From positions 62,001-126,000 of the forward strand of contig JAUIJA010000002.1 in NCBI GenBank assembly GCA_030431055.1: a stretch of 64,000 nucleotides of DNA. The letters run 5' to 3'. The DNA comes from Bacteroidia bacterium (GTDB lineage Bacteria; Bacteroidota; Bacteroidia; Flavobacteriales; Flavobacteriaceae). The notes beneath the pieces were generated by a model, which was not told the origin of the DNA, did no database searches, and was given only the letters and a program-made list of their open reading frames with translations. The position numbers and the translations under genes are program-made. Position 1 is the first letter of the stretch, and every line of letters starts with the position of its first letter. Shown here piece by piece: positions 50,349 to 59,107 of this stretch.

Positions 50349-52571
50349 TTGCAGTTAAATAGTAAGCGTATATTAGCTCTTTTACTTTTATGTATATCCT
50401 TTAATGGTTATACACAATCGCTGTATAAAGAAGCCGCTAAAATTAATGATAGTGTAGATTATTATTTAGAAATTGCATTGTTTAACAAAGAAGATAAAAA
50501 CTCCTTTAACAAAGCGATTATTTATACCGAAAAGGCAATTGAATATGCTAAAACAAATAGTTTAGAACCTAAATTAGCCGATTGTTATTTAGTTTTAGGT
50601 GGAATTTACTACGATTTACAAAAGCCTGAAAATGCCATAGAGCATTTTATTAGAAGTATTAACATTTATACTAAGGAAAATCCTAATCCTAATTTAGCAT
50701 TAGCCTATTATAATTTAGGGAAATGTTATTTAGAACGCGATAAGCAAGAACTTTCAGAAATTTATTTTAAAAAATCGGCTTCAATCTATAAGGAATTTAA
50801 ACTTCATGATGCGGTAGAATTAATTAATGTTCAAAAGGGAATTCTCCAAAAAAGAAAAGGAAATTACACGGTTGCCGAAGAAATCTTTAAACAAGCAATT
50901 AAAAATATTTCAGAAGGAAATGCATTGATTGAAACCAAAGTCGAATCTTATTTTCAGTTGGGAGAAATTTACTATTTAAAAAATGACTTTTCAAGTGCTT
51001 TAGTTTATTATGAAAAAGCTTTAAAGTTAAATGAAAGTAGTAACTACAATATTGTTCTTGAGAAAAAAATTCTAAAAAAGTTAAGTCAAACCCAAGCTAA
51101 GAACAACAACTTTAAAGAATCTAATGAATATTTAAATCGTTACGTTAAAATAACCGATTCTATAAGTAAGTTTTATGCTAATATGTTATCGGATAATACT
51201 TTTGAAAAAGTTGAATTCGACAAGCAACTTGAAACCATTGAACTTCTTGACAAGGAAAAGAAAAATCAGCAAAAAACACTGCGTTTTTCTAAACTAATTA
51301 GTATTTTAAGTATTGCATTAATCTCAATCTTATCGCTTTTGAGTTTATCGCTTTATAAAAACAATAAAATTAGAGTTACTTCAAACCGATTGCTAAAAGA
51401 GAAAAACAGAGAACTTACAAAAGAAAAGGAAAAGGTTGAAAAAGCTTCAAAAGCAAGAGCCGAATTCTTAGCAACGGTAAGTCACGAACTTAGAACTCCG
51501 CTAAATGCCATAAACGGAATTACTTATTTGTTACTACAAGAAAATCCTAAGAAAAGTCAGTTAAACTATTTACAATCTTTAGAATTTTCTGGAAATTACT
51601 TATTGAATTTCATTAACGATATTTTAGAAATTAACCGTTTAGAATCGGATAAAGTTTCTGTTGAAAAAATCAATTTCAACATTATAGAATTAATCGAAAA
51701 CATCAAATCTTCTTTCAACGAATTTATCGTAACAAACAATGTTCAATACCATCAAAATATTGACAAAAACATCAACTACAACCTAATTGGCGATCCTACA
51801 AAACTTTCTCAAATTTTAATCAACTTAATCAATAACGCCATTAAGTTTTCAAAAGACGGAGATGTTTGGTTAACAATTACCGAAAACTCGCAAGAGGAAA
51901 ATAATGTTGAGTTATTATTTGAAATTAAAGATAATGGTATCGGTATTCCTGCTGAAAAACAAGAAGATATTTTTGAAAGTTTTAGTCAAGGTTCGATAGA
52001 AATAAACAGAACATACGGCGGAACAGGACTTGGATTATCAATTGTAAAAAAATTACTTGATATTTTAAATGGAACTATTCATTTAGAAAGTGAACAAGGA
52101 AATGGAACCATTTTTAAGTTTGCCATTCAGTTTGAAAAAGGAAACAATACAAACAAGAATGAATGTCCAAAAGCAAATAATTCAGCTGATTTTGACGAAA
52201 TTTTTAAAGGAAAAACAGTCTTATTAGTGGAAGATAATAAAATCAACCAAATGATTACCAAAAAAATGGTTGAGAAAAAAGGAATGATATGTGAGATAAT
52301 TGATAATGGTGAAGACGCAATCGAACATTTAAAAGAGAATAACTACGACTTAGTTTTGATGGATGTTCACTTACCTGGAATTAACGGAACAGAAGCTACG
52401 GCTGAAATTAGAAAATTCAACTCGGAAATTCCAATTATAGCGCTTACTGCAATTTCCTTAAACGAAAACAGAGAAATGTTACTATCATTCGGCATGAATG
52501 ATGTAATTACAAAACCATTTGTTCCCGAAAATTTCTACCAAATAGTAGCTAGTTATCTTAAAATGTCTTAA
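50349..52571 (+). CDS. Hybrid sensor histidine kinase with TPR sensor, TTG start
   Basis: 740 residues. A TTG start gives a signal peptide (SKRILALLLLCISFNGYTQ). The periplasmic part (about 23-315) is made of TPR units (ALAYYNLGKCYLERDKQELS, SYFQLGEIYYLKNDFSSAL). One membrane helix at about 318-338, a coiled coil, the DHp domain with His379 (SHELRTPLNA), the HATPase with DNGIGIP and GGTGLGLS, and a C-terminal receiver with Asp672 (LVLMDVHLPG). It senses an unknown signal through the TPR domain. No separate output regulator lies next to it. 3' end overlaps punA by 14 bases. Confidence 0.93.
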   Translation: MQLNSKRILALLLLCISFNGYTQSLYKEAAKINDSVDYYLEIALFNKEDKNSFNKAIIYTEKAIEYAKTNSLEPKLADCYLVLGGIYYDLQKPENAIEHFIRSINIYTKENPNPNLALAYYNLGKCYLERDKQELSEIYFKKSASIYKEFKLHDAVELINVQKGILQKRKGNYTVAEEIFKQAIKNISEGNALIETKVESYFQLGEIYYLKNDFSSALVYYEKALKLNESSNYNIVLEKKILKKLSQTQAKNNNFKESNEYLNRYVKITDSISKFYANMLSDNTFEKVEFDKQLETIELLDKEKKNQQKTLRFSKLISILSIALISILSLLSLSLYKNNKIRVTSNRLLKEKNRELTKEKEKVEKASKARAEFLATVSHELRTPLNAINGITYLLLQENPKKSQLNYLQSLEFSGNYLLNFINDILEINRLESDKVSVEKINFNIIELIENIKSSFNEFIVTNNVQYHQNIDKNINYNLIGDPTKLSQILINLINNAIKFSKDGDVWLTITENSQEENNVELLFEIKDNGIGIPAEKQEDIFESFSQGSIEINRTYGGTGLGLSIVKKLLDILNGTIHLESEQGNGTIFKFAIQFEKGNNTNKNECPKANNSADFDEIFKGKTVLLVEDNKINQMITKKMVEKKGMICEIIDNGEDAIEHLKENNYDLVLMDVHLPGINGTEATAEIRKFNSEIPIIALTAISLNENREMLLSFGMNDVITKPFVPENFYQIVASYLKMS

Positions 52572-53373
52572 TAAAATTTTCAATTAAAGCTCTTACGTGT
52601 GGTTCTGCAGTTTTGGCTGCTTGTAAAACCTCTTCGTGATTTACTTCTTCGATACTTTCTTCATCGCCCATATCAGTAATTACCGAAACTCCTAAGCAAT
52701 CAATTTCCATGTGACGCGCTACAATTACTTCAGGAACAGTTGACATTCCTACACAGTCGGCACCAAGAATCTTTACCATTTTGTATTCGGCAAGCGTTTC
52801 AAATGTTGGTCCTTGTAAACCTAAATATACGCCCTCTTTTAAATCGAATTGCAATTCTTTTGCTAATTCTCGTGCTTTTACCATCATTTTTTTAGAATAT
52901 GGTTCACTCATATTTAAAAATCGCGGACCAAATCGTTCGTCATTTTTTCCTCGTAATGGATGATCTGGCATCATATTAATATGATCTTTTATTAGCATAA
53001 CATCGCCAACTTTAAAACTAGGATTTACACCACCAGATGCATTTGAAACTACCAATTTATCAATTCCTAAAAACTTCATTACACGAACAGGAAACGTAAC
53101 TTCTCGCATATCGTAACCTTCATAGTAATGAAAACGCCCTTGCATAGCCACAACTTTTTTATCGCCAATTGTACCAAATAGTAAAGCGCCTTTATGACCT
53201 TCTACTGTCGAAATAGGAAAATTTGGAATATGTGCATACGGAATTGTAAATTCTACCGAAATATCATCGGCAAAACCACCTAAACCAGAACCTAAAATTA
53301 TTCCGAATTCAGGTTTAAAATTATTCGTTTCATTGTTGATAAACGCGACCGTTTCTTGTACTTTATTCCACAT
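52558..53373 (-). CDS. punA: Purine-nucleoside phosphorylase
   Basis: 271 residues. GIILGSGLGGFAD (phosphate-binding), MQGRFHYYEGYDM, VSNASGGVNP, GVYLGLQGPTFETLAEY and VIVARHMEI with the purine-binding region are those of the trimeric PNP family. Cleaves inosine and guanosine with phosphate for purine salvage. Its start overlaps the end of lpxK by 11 bases. Confidence 0.95.
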   Translation of the reverse strand: MWNKVQETVAFINNETNNFKPEFGIILGSGLGGFADDISVEFTIPYAHIPNFPISTVEGHKGALLFGTIGDKKVVAMQGRFHYYEGYDMREVTFPVRVMKFLGIDKLVVSNASGGVNPSFKVGDVMLIKDHINMMPDHPLRGKNDERFGPRFLNMSEPYSKKMMVKARELAKELQFDLKEGVYLGLQGPTFETLAEYKMVKILGADCVGMSTVPEVIVARHMEIDCLGVSVITDMGDEESIEEVNHEEVLQAAKTAEPHVRALIENFIKTF

Positions 53374-54352
53374 AATCTTTTATTTTTTTATCAAAATCAG
53401 AACTATCATCAATCGCAACTTTAATCGGTAAGAAATACAATTGGTCATCTTTAATCTTACCTTTCAACCTCATATAATCTTTCTCTGTTGTAATAATTAT
53501 TCTGTTTTGAGCTTTTGTTTTTATTTGTTCAATTTCTTGATTTGTAAATTCATGATGATCTGAAAATAGTAAAACCTCATCATTTTCAGCTTTTACTTCA
53601 TTTATAAAACTCGTCGGATTTGCAATTCCGGCAACTAACAGTTTTGGTTTTTCAATTGTTTTTAATTCTAATTTATCTATCGAATTATACACAAATTCAT
53701 CATATACAATATGACTGAAATAAACCGGAACTTCAACTTTGAGTTTTTGTCTAATTTTTTCTTTCGCAATATCTGAAATATCATTTGGACATTTTGTGAC
53801 AATTATCAAGTCGGCGCGTTTTTTTCCCATCGAAGGTTCGCGAAGATTTCCAAAAGGCAAAATAAAATCGTCTGAAAAAAGGTGACTATAATCTGTTAAT
53901 AAAACATAAAATCCAGCTGTAACTTTTCTATGTTGAAAAGCATCGTCTAGCAATACCACTTCTGGATTTACTTTCTTTTGTAATTGCTGAATTCCGTTGG
54001 TACGATTGCCATCAACAGCAACCGAAATGTTAGGGAACTTTGTATAAAACTGAAAAGGTTCGTCGCCAATAGTAGTTGCATCAACTTTTTCATCGGCTAA
54101 AATAAAACCTTTGGTATTTCTTCCATAACCACGACTTAAAGTCGCTATTTTTTTTTCGCTCAACAATCGAATTAAATATTCAATATGTGGTGTTTTTCCT
54201 GTTCCGCCAACACTTAAATTCCCAACAACGATACTTTTCATTGGAATTTTATAACTTTTCAGTATTCCATAATCATAAAAGACATTTCGTAGGTAAGTAA
54301 TTACCCAATACACGAAACCAAATGGAAAAAGTAATTTTCGGAAAAAATTCAT
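53363..54352 (-). CDS. lpxK: Tetraacyldisaccharide 4'-kinase
   Basis: 329 residues. One N-terminal membrane-associated helix, then the P-loop in VGNLSVGGTGKTPHIEYL and DDAFQHRKV (catalytic Asp) as the LpxK signatures, ISRGYG-like LSRGYGRNT. Adds the 4'-phosphate to lipid A precursor at the inner membrane. Pairing with punA is a flavobacterial arrangement as I recall. Confidence 0.95.
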   Translation of the reverse strand: MNFFRKLLFPFGFVYWVITYLRNVFYDYGILKSYKIPMKSIVVGNLSVGGTGKTPHIEYLIRLLSEKKIATLSRGYGRNTKGFILADEKVDATTIGDEPFQFYTKFPNISVAVDGNRTNGIQQLQKKVNPEVVLLDDAFQHRKVTAGFYVLLTDYSHLFSDDFILPFGNLREPSMGKKRADLIIVTKCPNDISDIAKEKIRQKLKVEVPVYFSHIVYDEFVYNSIDKLELKTIEKPKLLVAGIANPTSFINEVKAENDEVLLFSDHHEFTNQEIEQIKTKAQNRIIITTEKDYMRLKGKIKDDQLYFLPIKVAIDDSSDFDKKIKDYVE

Positions 54353-54653
54353 AACACGAAAGTAGCTATTTTCACTTAATTTATGTTCATTTCAACAAAT
54401 AAAATACAGAAAATTGCTATTAAAATGGTATATTTGATTTGTCTTTTGAATTTAAATTCAAATTCGTCAGTTCGAGTGATTTTTGTCAATTCGAGCATTT
54501 GATATTAAGAGGAACAAACAAAGTTTGGGTAATATCGAGAATAGAAAATCTTATCGAGAACAAGAATTTAGAATATAAAACCAAGTTCTCGATACAAAAT
54601 TCTTTCAGAATTTCACTCGAACTGACGGTTTTCAAATAGAAATTTTAGTAAAA
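54353..54653. other. Intergenic region lpxK / Nif3, mostly repeat
   Basis: 300 bases between divergent genes; more than half is repeat copy F (54465-54627). The remaining 110 bases next to lpxK are A/T-rich with no clear promoter motif apart from TACTTTCG (minus strand, 54367-54360), a one-base variant of TAnnTTTG. Confidence 0.6.
54465..54627. repeat. Palindromic repeat, family 1, copy F (long, nested)
   Basis: CGTCAGTTCGAGTG at the left and CACTCGAACTGACG at the right, 163 bases apart. Inside lie a second TCAATTCGAG, AATATCGAGAA, TTATCGAGAACAAGAA and GTTCTCGATA: it looks like one repeat inserted within another. Immediately upstream of the Nif3 gene. Confidence 0.85.
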
Positions 54654-55748
54654 ATGGAACTTCACAAAATTCTTCCTATTCTAGAAGAAATGGCACCGCT
54701 ACAATATGCCGAAGATTTTGACAATGTTGGCTTATTAGTTGGAAATGCAAATCAAAATATTACTGGAATATTAGTTTGTCATGATGCTTTAGAAAGTGTT
54801 ATCGACGAAGCTATTGAAAAACAATGCAATTTAGTTGTTTGCTTCCACCCTATTTTATTCAGCGGAATTAAGAAAATTACTGGTAAAAACTATGTCGAAC
54901 GTGCTATTTTAAAAGCTATTAAAAACGACATTGCTATTTATGCGGTTCATACGGCGCTTGACAATCATAAAAATGGTGTAAACAAAATTTTCTGTAATGC
55001 ACTTGGATTAACAAATACCAAAATTTTAGTTCCGAAAGCTAATTTTATAAAAAAGCTAGTTACCTATACGATTCCTGAAAATGCAGAAAAACTAAGAAAT
55101 TCACTTTTTGATGCTGGCGCAGGAAAAATAGGTAATTATGAAGATTGTAGTTTCAACTCACAAGGAATTGGAACCTATTTAGGAAACGAAGATAGCAATC
55201 CGGAAATAGGTAGCCGATTTGAATTTGTAGAAAACACCGAGATTAAAATCGAAGTTACTTTTGAAAAACATTTAGAAAGCAAAATTTTACAAGCGCTATT
55301 TAAAAATCACGCATATGAAGAAGTTGCTTACGAAATTTATTCTTTAGATAATTTACATCAAAATATTGGTTTAGGTATGGTGGGCGAATTTGAAAACGCA
55401 CTTACCGAAACTGAATTTTTGCAGTTTGTAAAAGAAAAAATGCAATGTGGCGGCATTCGTCATAGTGAATTTACAGGAAAACCGATTAAAAAAGTCGCTG
55501 TTTTAGGCGGTTCTGGAAGTTTTGCTATTAAAAAAGCAATTGCTAGTGGTGCTGATGCTTTTCTTACGGCCGACTTAAAATATCATCAGTTTTATGAAGC
55601 CGAAGGGAAACTACTTTTGGCCGACATTGGACACTTTGAAAGTGAAAGATTTACAAAAAATTATATTGTTGATTATCTTAAAGAAAAAATCACTAATTTT
55701 GCAATCGTTTTATCAGATAAAAATACAAACCCGGTTCAATATTTTTAA
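54654..55748 (+). CDS. Nif3-like dinuclear metal centre protein
   Basis: 364 residues, the long form with an inserted domain (about 125-235) between two halves. First half: DNVGLLVGN, CHDALESVIDEA, VCFHPILFSGIKKITG; second half: VAVLGGSGSF, DAFLTADLKYHQFYEA, ADIGHFESE. The Asp/His/Glu set for a dinuclear metal site is present. Also called GTP cyclohydrolase 1 type 2 or YbgI/NIF3. Physiological role uncertain. Three bases upstream of the coiled-coil gene. Confidence 0.93.
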   Translation: MELHKILPILEEMAPLQYAEDFDNVGLLVGNANQNITGILVCHDALESVIDEAIEKQCNLVVCFHPILFSGIKKITGKNYVERAILKAIKNDIAIYAVHTALDNHKNGVNKIFCNALGLTNTKILVPKANFIKKLVTYTIPENAEKLRNSLFDAGAGKIGNYEDCSFNSQGIGTYLGNEDSNPEIGSRFEFVENTEIKIEVTFEKHLESKILQALFKNHAYEEVAYEIYSLDNLHQNIGLGMVGEFENALTETEFLQFVKEKMQCGGIRHSEFTGKPIKKVAVLGGSGSFAIKKAIASGADAFLTADLKYHQFYEAEGKLLLADIGHFESERFTKNYIVDYLKEKITNFAIVLSDKNTNPVQYF

Positions 55749-55751
55749 AAT

Positions 55752-56534
55752 ATGGCAAAAACAAAAGAGCTTAGCGTAGAAGACAAGTTAAGAGCGATTT
55801 ATAGCTTACAGTTAATCGATTCTAAAATTGACGAGATTAGAAATGTAAGAGGAGAATTACCTCTAGAAGTTGAAGATTTAGAAGATGAAGTAGAAGGTCT
55901 TACTAAGCGTTTAGAGAAATTTAAAGGCGATTTAGACGCTATTGATACGCAAGTTAAGGAAAAGAAAAATGCTATTGAAGAGCATAAAACTACCATTAAA
56001 AAATATCAAGAGCAACAAAAGAACGTTCGTAACAATAGAGAATACAACTCTTTATCTAAAGAAGTTGAGTTTCAAGAATTAGAAATTCAATTAGCAGAAA
56101 AGCACATTAAAGAGATGAAAGCTTCTATTGAGCACAAAAAAGAAGTGGTAGTGCAAACTAAAGAGAAATTAGATAGCAAACAAAGCCACTTAAAGCACAA
56201 AAAAGCAGAATTAAAAGATATTATGGCTGAAACTGAAAAAGAAGAAAGCCTTTTATTAGAAAAATCTGAAGCTTACGAAAAGAAAATTGAAGAGCGTTTG
56301 TTAACTGCTTATAAGAGAATTAGAGGAAGTGTACGCAACGGTTTAGCTGTTGTTTCTATTGAGCGTGGCGCTTCTGCTGGTTCGTTCTTTACAATTCCAC
56401 CGCAAACGCAAATGGAAATTGCAGGACGCAAAAGAATTCTTACTGATGAGCATAGTGGACGTATTTTAATTGATAGCGTTCTTGCTGATGAAGTTAAAGA
56501 AGAAATGGATAAATTATTTGCTAAATTAAAGTAA
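55752..56534 (+). CDS. Coiled-coil protein with cysteine-less zinc-ribbon-like C-terminus
   Basis: 260 residues. A long antiparallel coiled coil (about 30-180), then a 60-residue end that aligns by eye with the C4-type zinc ribbon of the CdsZ/DUF family, which typically reads GxCxGC...LPPQ...CxxCGRILY. Here it reads RGASAGSFFTIPPQ and TDEHSGRILID: all four metal-binding Cys are changed to Ala, Ser, Asp and Ser, while IPPQ and GRIL are kept. So it cannot bind zinc that way. It sits in an operon with Nif3, a common neighbour. Function unknown. Confidence 0.82.
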   Translation: MAKTKELSVEDKLRAIYSLQLIDSKIDEIRNVRGELPLEVEDLEDEVEGLTKRLEKFKGDLDAIDTQVKEKKNAIEEHKTTIKKYQEQQKNVRNNREYNSLSKEVEFQELEIQLAEKHIKEMKASIEHKKEVVVQTKEKLDSKQSHLKHKKAELKDIMAETEKEESLLLEKSEAYEKKIEERLLTAYKRIRGSVRNGLAVVSIERGASAGSFFTIPPQTQMEIAGRKRILTDEHSGRILIDSVLADEVKEEMDKLFAKLK

Positions 56535-56554
56535 GTAGTTTTTCTTAACGATAT

Positions 56555-56590
56555 AAAAAATCCCGATTAGTATTAATCGGGATTTTTTTT
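56555..56590. terminator. Bidirectional terminator at the restriction-module boundary
   Basis: AAAAAATCCCGATTA, small loop, TAATCGGGATTTTTTTT; marks the boundary between the Nif3 operon and the restriction-modification genes. Confidence 0.87.
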
Positions 56591-56624
56591 GTTTTAACCA
56601 AACTACAAACACGTTGAGTGCTAA

Positions 56625-57704
56625 TTATTTTATGAATCGTATTTGTAAATTTAACTTAAAAAACAATTGTCCGTTTTCCTCATAGATTTCTCCAAATCCG
56701 TGTCGAGATGAACTCGCGGTTTCAAGTTTTGTGTTATTTAATAAATAGTCCTCAAATTCATTTCTATTGTAAATATGGTAACACAAAACATCACCGTTTT
56801 CTTTTACAATTAAATAACCACCAGTTGCATCATATTTTCCTGTCCAGACTTTTGAAGGCATCATGCCCAACGCAACATCTGTAAGAAATCTTTTCATTTT
56901 GTATTCATAGAACCTATGTTCGTTTTGAATATCAAAATTTAATGGATTTCTTTCAGCTATTTTATTTACTAAATCTGTTAAATAGGAATACTCACTTGAA
57001 TAAAAATCAAATACAATCTGTGACAAAATCTGAGGAAGTAAACTGTCTATTAAAACCAAATTATTTGAAAATATCTGTTTTTCAGTTTTTACAAATTCAA
57101 ATATTCCATTCTTGTTTTGAACTTGAGAAATTCTATCCATTATCTTACTTCTTGTATCAATAGAATTTATTTGGTCTACTTCGTCACTTTCTAGATTTAC
57201 AAAATTAATTTTATAAATAAAATTAGTAGTTTTTCCAGCATTCAATAAAGTAGATGGGTTTCCAAGTTGAGATTTTATACTAAACCCTAAAGTCGGCTGT
57301 TGGTTTGTTCTTTGGTCGTGAACAACAATTGTTATATCAGTTTTAGCAGAAGAACTCGCCTTTAGCGAAATACAATTAATTGATCGCATAAAGTTCTCAA
57401 TTTCTGGAACAGAAAAAGTTCTTTTCTTATTTTTCTTAATCACATTTAAAAGAAACAGAGCTTTATCTTTAAATTCTGAAATTGGAATTTTTAATATTTC
57501 TTCATTACCAGAAATTAAAATAATTTCATCTTGAATTGAATATTGGAAATCTCCATTACTTTCTGAACGAAGAATTTTGATTATTGGATAAACTAACCCT
57601 TCTAATTTTTCAATATCCTTATTTCCAAGAAATAATTGCTTATCACCCAATAGTTTGAAAAGTGCATAAATTTCACTCCATTCTCCTTTGTTTCCCGTAA
57701 TCAT
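56625..57704 (-). CDS. HpaII-family type II restriction endonuclease
   Basis: 359 residues from ATG 57704, which forms an ATGA overlap with the methyltransferase stop. The N-terminus GNKGEWSEIYALFKLLGD and the segment KTDITIVVHDQRTNQQPTLG-FSIKSQLG match the RE_HpaII family (PF09561), which cuts at CCGG. The order Asp (KTDI) followed later by the strand FSIKS resembles a PD-(D/E)xK-type site, which is inference. No truncation: length equals that of HpaII (about 358). Specificity CCGG is predicted, not shown. Confidence 0.82.
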   Translation of the reverse strand: MITGNKGEWSEIYALFKLLGDKQLFLGNKDIEKLEGLVYPIIKILRSESNGDFQYSIQDEIILISGNEEILKIPISEFKDKALFLLNVIKKNKKRTFSVPEIENFMRSINCISLKASSSAKTDITIVVHDQRTNQQPTLGFSIKSQLGNPSTLLNAGKTTNFIYKINFVNLESDEVDQINSIDTRSKIMDRISQVQNKNGIFEFVKTEKQIFSNNLVLIDSLLPQILSQIVFDFYSSEYSYLTDLVNKIAERNPLNFDIQNEHRFYEYKMKRFLTDVALGMMPSKVWTGKYDATGGYLIVKENGDVLCYHIYNRNEFEDYLLNNTKLETASSSRHGFGEIYEENGQLFFKLNLQIRFIK

Positions 57705-58957
57705 TTGCAATTTAGTTTTTCTATAATTTTTTTTGCTGTAGCTTGAATCGCTGGAACTGCAACCGAATTTCCAAATTGTTTATACGCTGATGAATCTGCA
57801 ACTGGAATTATAAAATTATCAGGAAAACCTTGCAATCTTGCCCATTCTCTTGGAGTCATTTTTCTAATTCCTTTTCTATTTACTTCGCCTTTAATTTTAG
57901 TAGTTGGAGTAAAATCAGTTATTCTGTCATCAAAAACCAGATTTCTTTCTCGTCCCATTCCACCACATACAACAGCATTAGCAATTTCATCATCATCTAT
58001 AATTTCATAACCAAATCCATTACCTTTACTTTCATGTCTCTTTTTATGATTAATAAGCGTTTGAAGATATTGTGTTGATAAATAATATTTAGTCTCTACA
58101 ACTTCATTTTCCTTAACCTCTGAAAATGAAACTTTTTTATTAATTGGTTTTGGATATTTAAAATCATCAATTTGTAAATCTTTACGAAAACCAACAATAT
58201 AAATTCTTTCTCTATTTTGTGGAAGTCCAAAATCCTTAGCATTCAGAATTTTTGGTTCTGGAATAAAATACCCTAAATCATTTCTTAAAACATTAAGAAT
58301 AGTTGCTAATGTTTTCCCTTTATCATGGCTTTTCAAGCCTTTAACGTTTTCTAAAAAAATAGCTTTGGGCTGTTTTCTTTTTATAATTTCTGCTACATCA
58401 AAAAAAAGTGTTCCTCTTGTATCTTCAAATCCTCCTCGCTTTCCAGCTATTGAAAATGCTTGGCAAGGAAATCCAGCACATAAAACATCAAAATCATTAG
58501 GAATATATTTTTTTATTCTTTCTTTCGTTATATCACCAAAAGGAGTTTCTCCGAAGTTTGCACGATACGTTTCTTGAGCTTTTTTATCCCATTCACTTGA
58601 AAAGACACATTTACCACCAAGGTTTTGCAATGCTAATCGAAAACCTCCAATACCAGCAAATAAATCAATAAATTTAAATTTTGGTTTTTGAATTGGAGTA
58701 AACGGAACATCTACATTTTTAAAAATATTTAATTGATAACTAGATTCAGTAACATATTCTATTAATTCTTCTGAAACATAATTTTCAATAATTTCATTGG
58801 TATAGGTAATTGCATCCTTTCTGAAAAATTTAGAAACACCATTTTTATTATTATGAAGAAAATGTGTAATAACCGCATCCTTATCATCAAAATCAGTAAT
58901 TGGATTTTTCCTATCACTTCTTATTTCTTCCAAAGATATTTCAATAGTATTACTCAT
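57701..58957 (-). CDS. DNA cytosine-5 methyltransferase (predicted CCGG)
   Basis: 418 residues from ATG 58957 (a TTG 9 bases earlier is less likely). Motif I FIDLFAGIGGF (96-106), motif IV GFPCQAFS with catalytic Cys165, motif VI ENV (203-205), motif VIII QNRERIYIVG, motif IX RKMTPREWARLQGFP and motif X FGNSVAVP. The first 90 residues precede motif I and may be a DNA-binding or regulatory extension. The target recognition region includes VVCGGMGRERNLVFD, of the M.HpaII type by eye. Protects the host against its co-encoded endonuclease; placed before it in transcription, as expected for safety. Confidence 0.93.
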   Translation of the reverse strand: MSNTIEISLEEIRSDRKNPITDFDDKDAVITHFLHNNKNGVSKFFRKDAITYTNEIIENYVSEELIEYVTESSYQLNIFKNVDVPFTPIQKPKFKFIDLFAGIGGFRLALQNLGGKCVFSSEWDKKAQETYRANFGETPFGDITKERIKKYIPNDFDVLCAGFPCQAFSIAGKRGGFEDTRGTLFFDVAEIIKRKQPKAIFLENVKGLKSHDKGKTLATILNVLRNDLGYFIPEPKILNAKDFGLPQNRERIYIVGFRKDLQIDDFKYPKPINKKVSFSEVKENEVVETKYYLSTQYLQTLINHKKRHESKGNGFGYEIIDDDEIANAVVCGGMGRERNLVFDDRITDFTPTTKIKGEVNRKGIRKMTPREWARLQGFPDNFIIPVADSSAYKQFGNSVAVPAIQATAKKIIEKLNCK

Positions 58958-59095
58958 TATTTTCAATAATTTTATTTATGTGCAATTTACAATTTTTAAA
59001 TAATTATTTTTTGAGATTACTTTCAAAGATTTCAACAAAATAAAACACATTTACAATGTCGTAAGTTTAATTTTAATTCAAACAGTTAAAAAGTT

Positions 59096-59103
59096 TATCT
59101 TTG
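59096..59103 (+). promoter_or_regulatory. -7 element of rluF, 4 bases from the start codon
   Basis: TATCTTTG ends at 59103 and the ATG begins at 59108. With the usual distance from -7 to +1 the transcript would begin at or next to the A of ATG. Confidence 0.5.
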
Positions 59104-59107
59104 CGCT

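Noticed and set aside
56625..58957. A larger defence island around the restriction-modification pair
   Set aside because: The flanking genes (Nif3 operon, rluF, GNAT) are housekeeping; no other defence gene, integrase or toxin-antitoxin pair is present.
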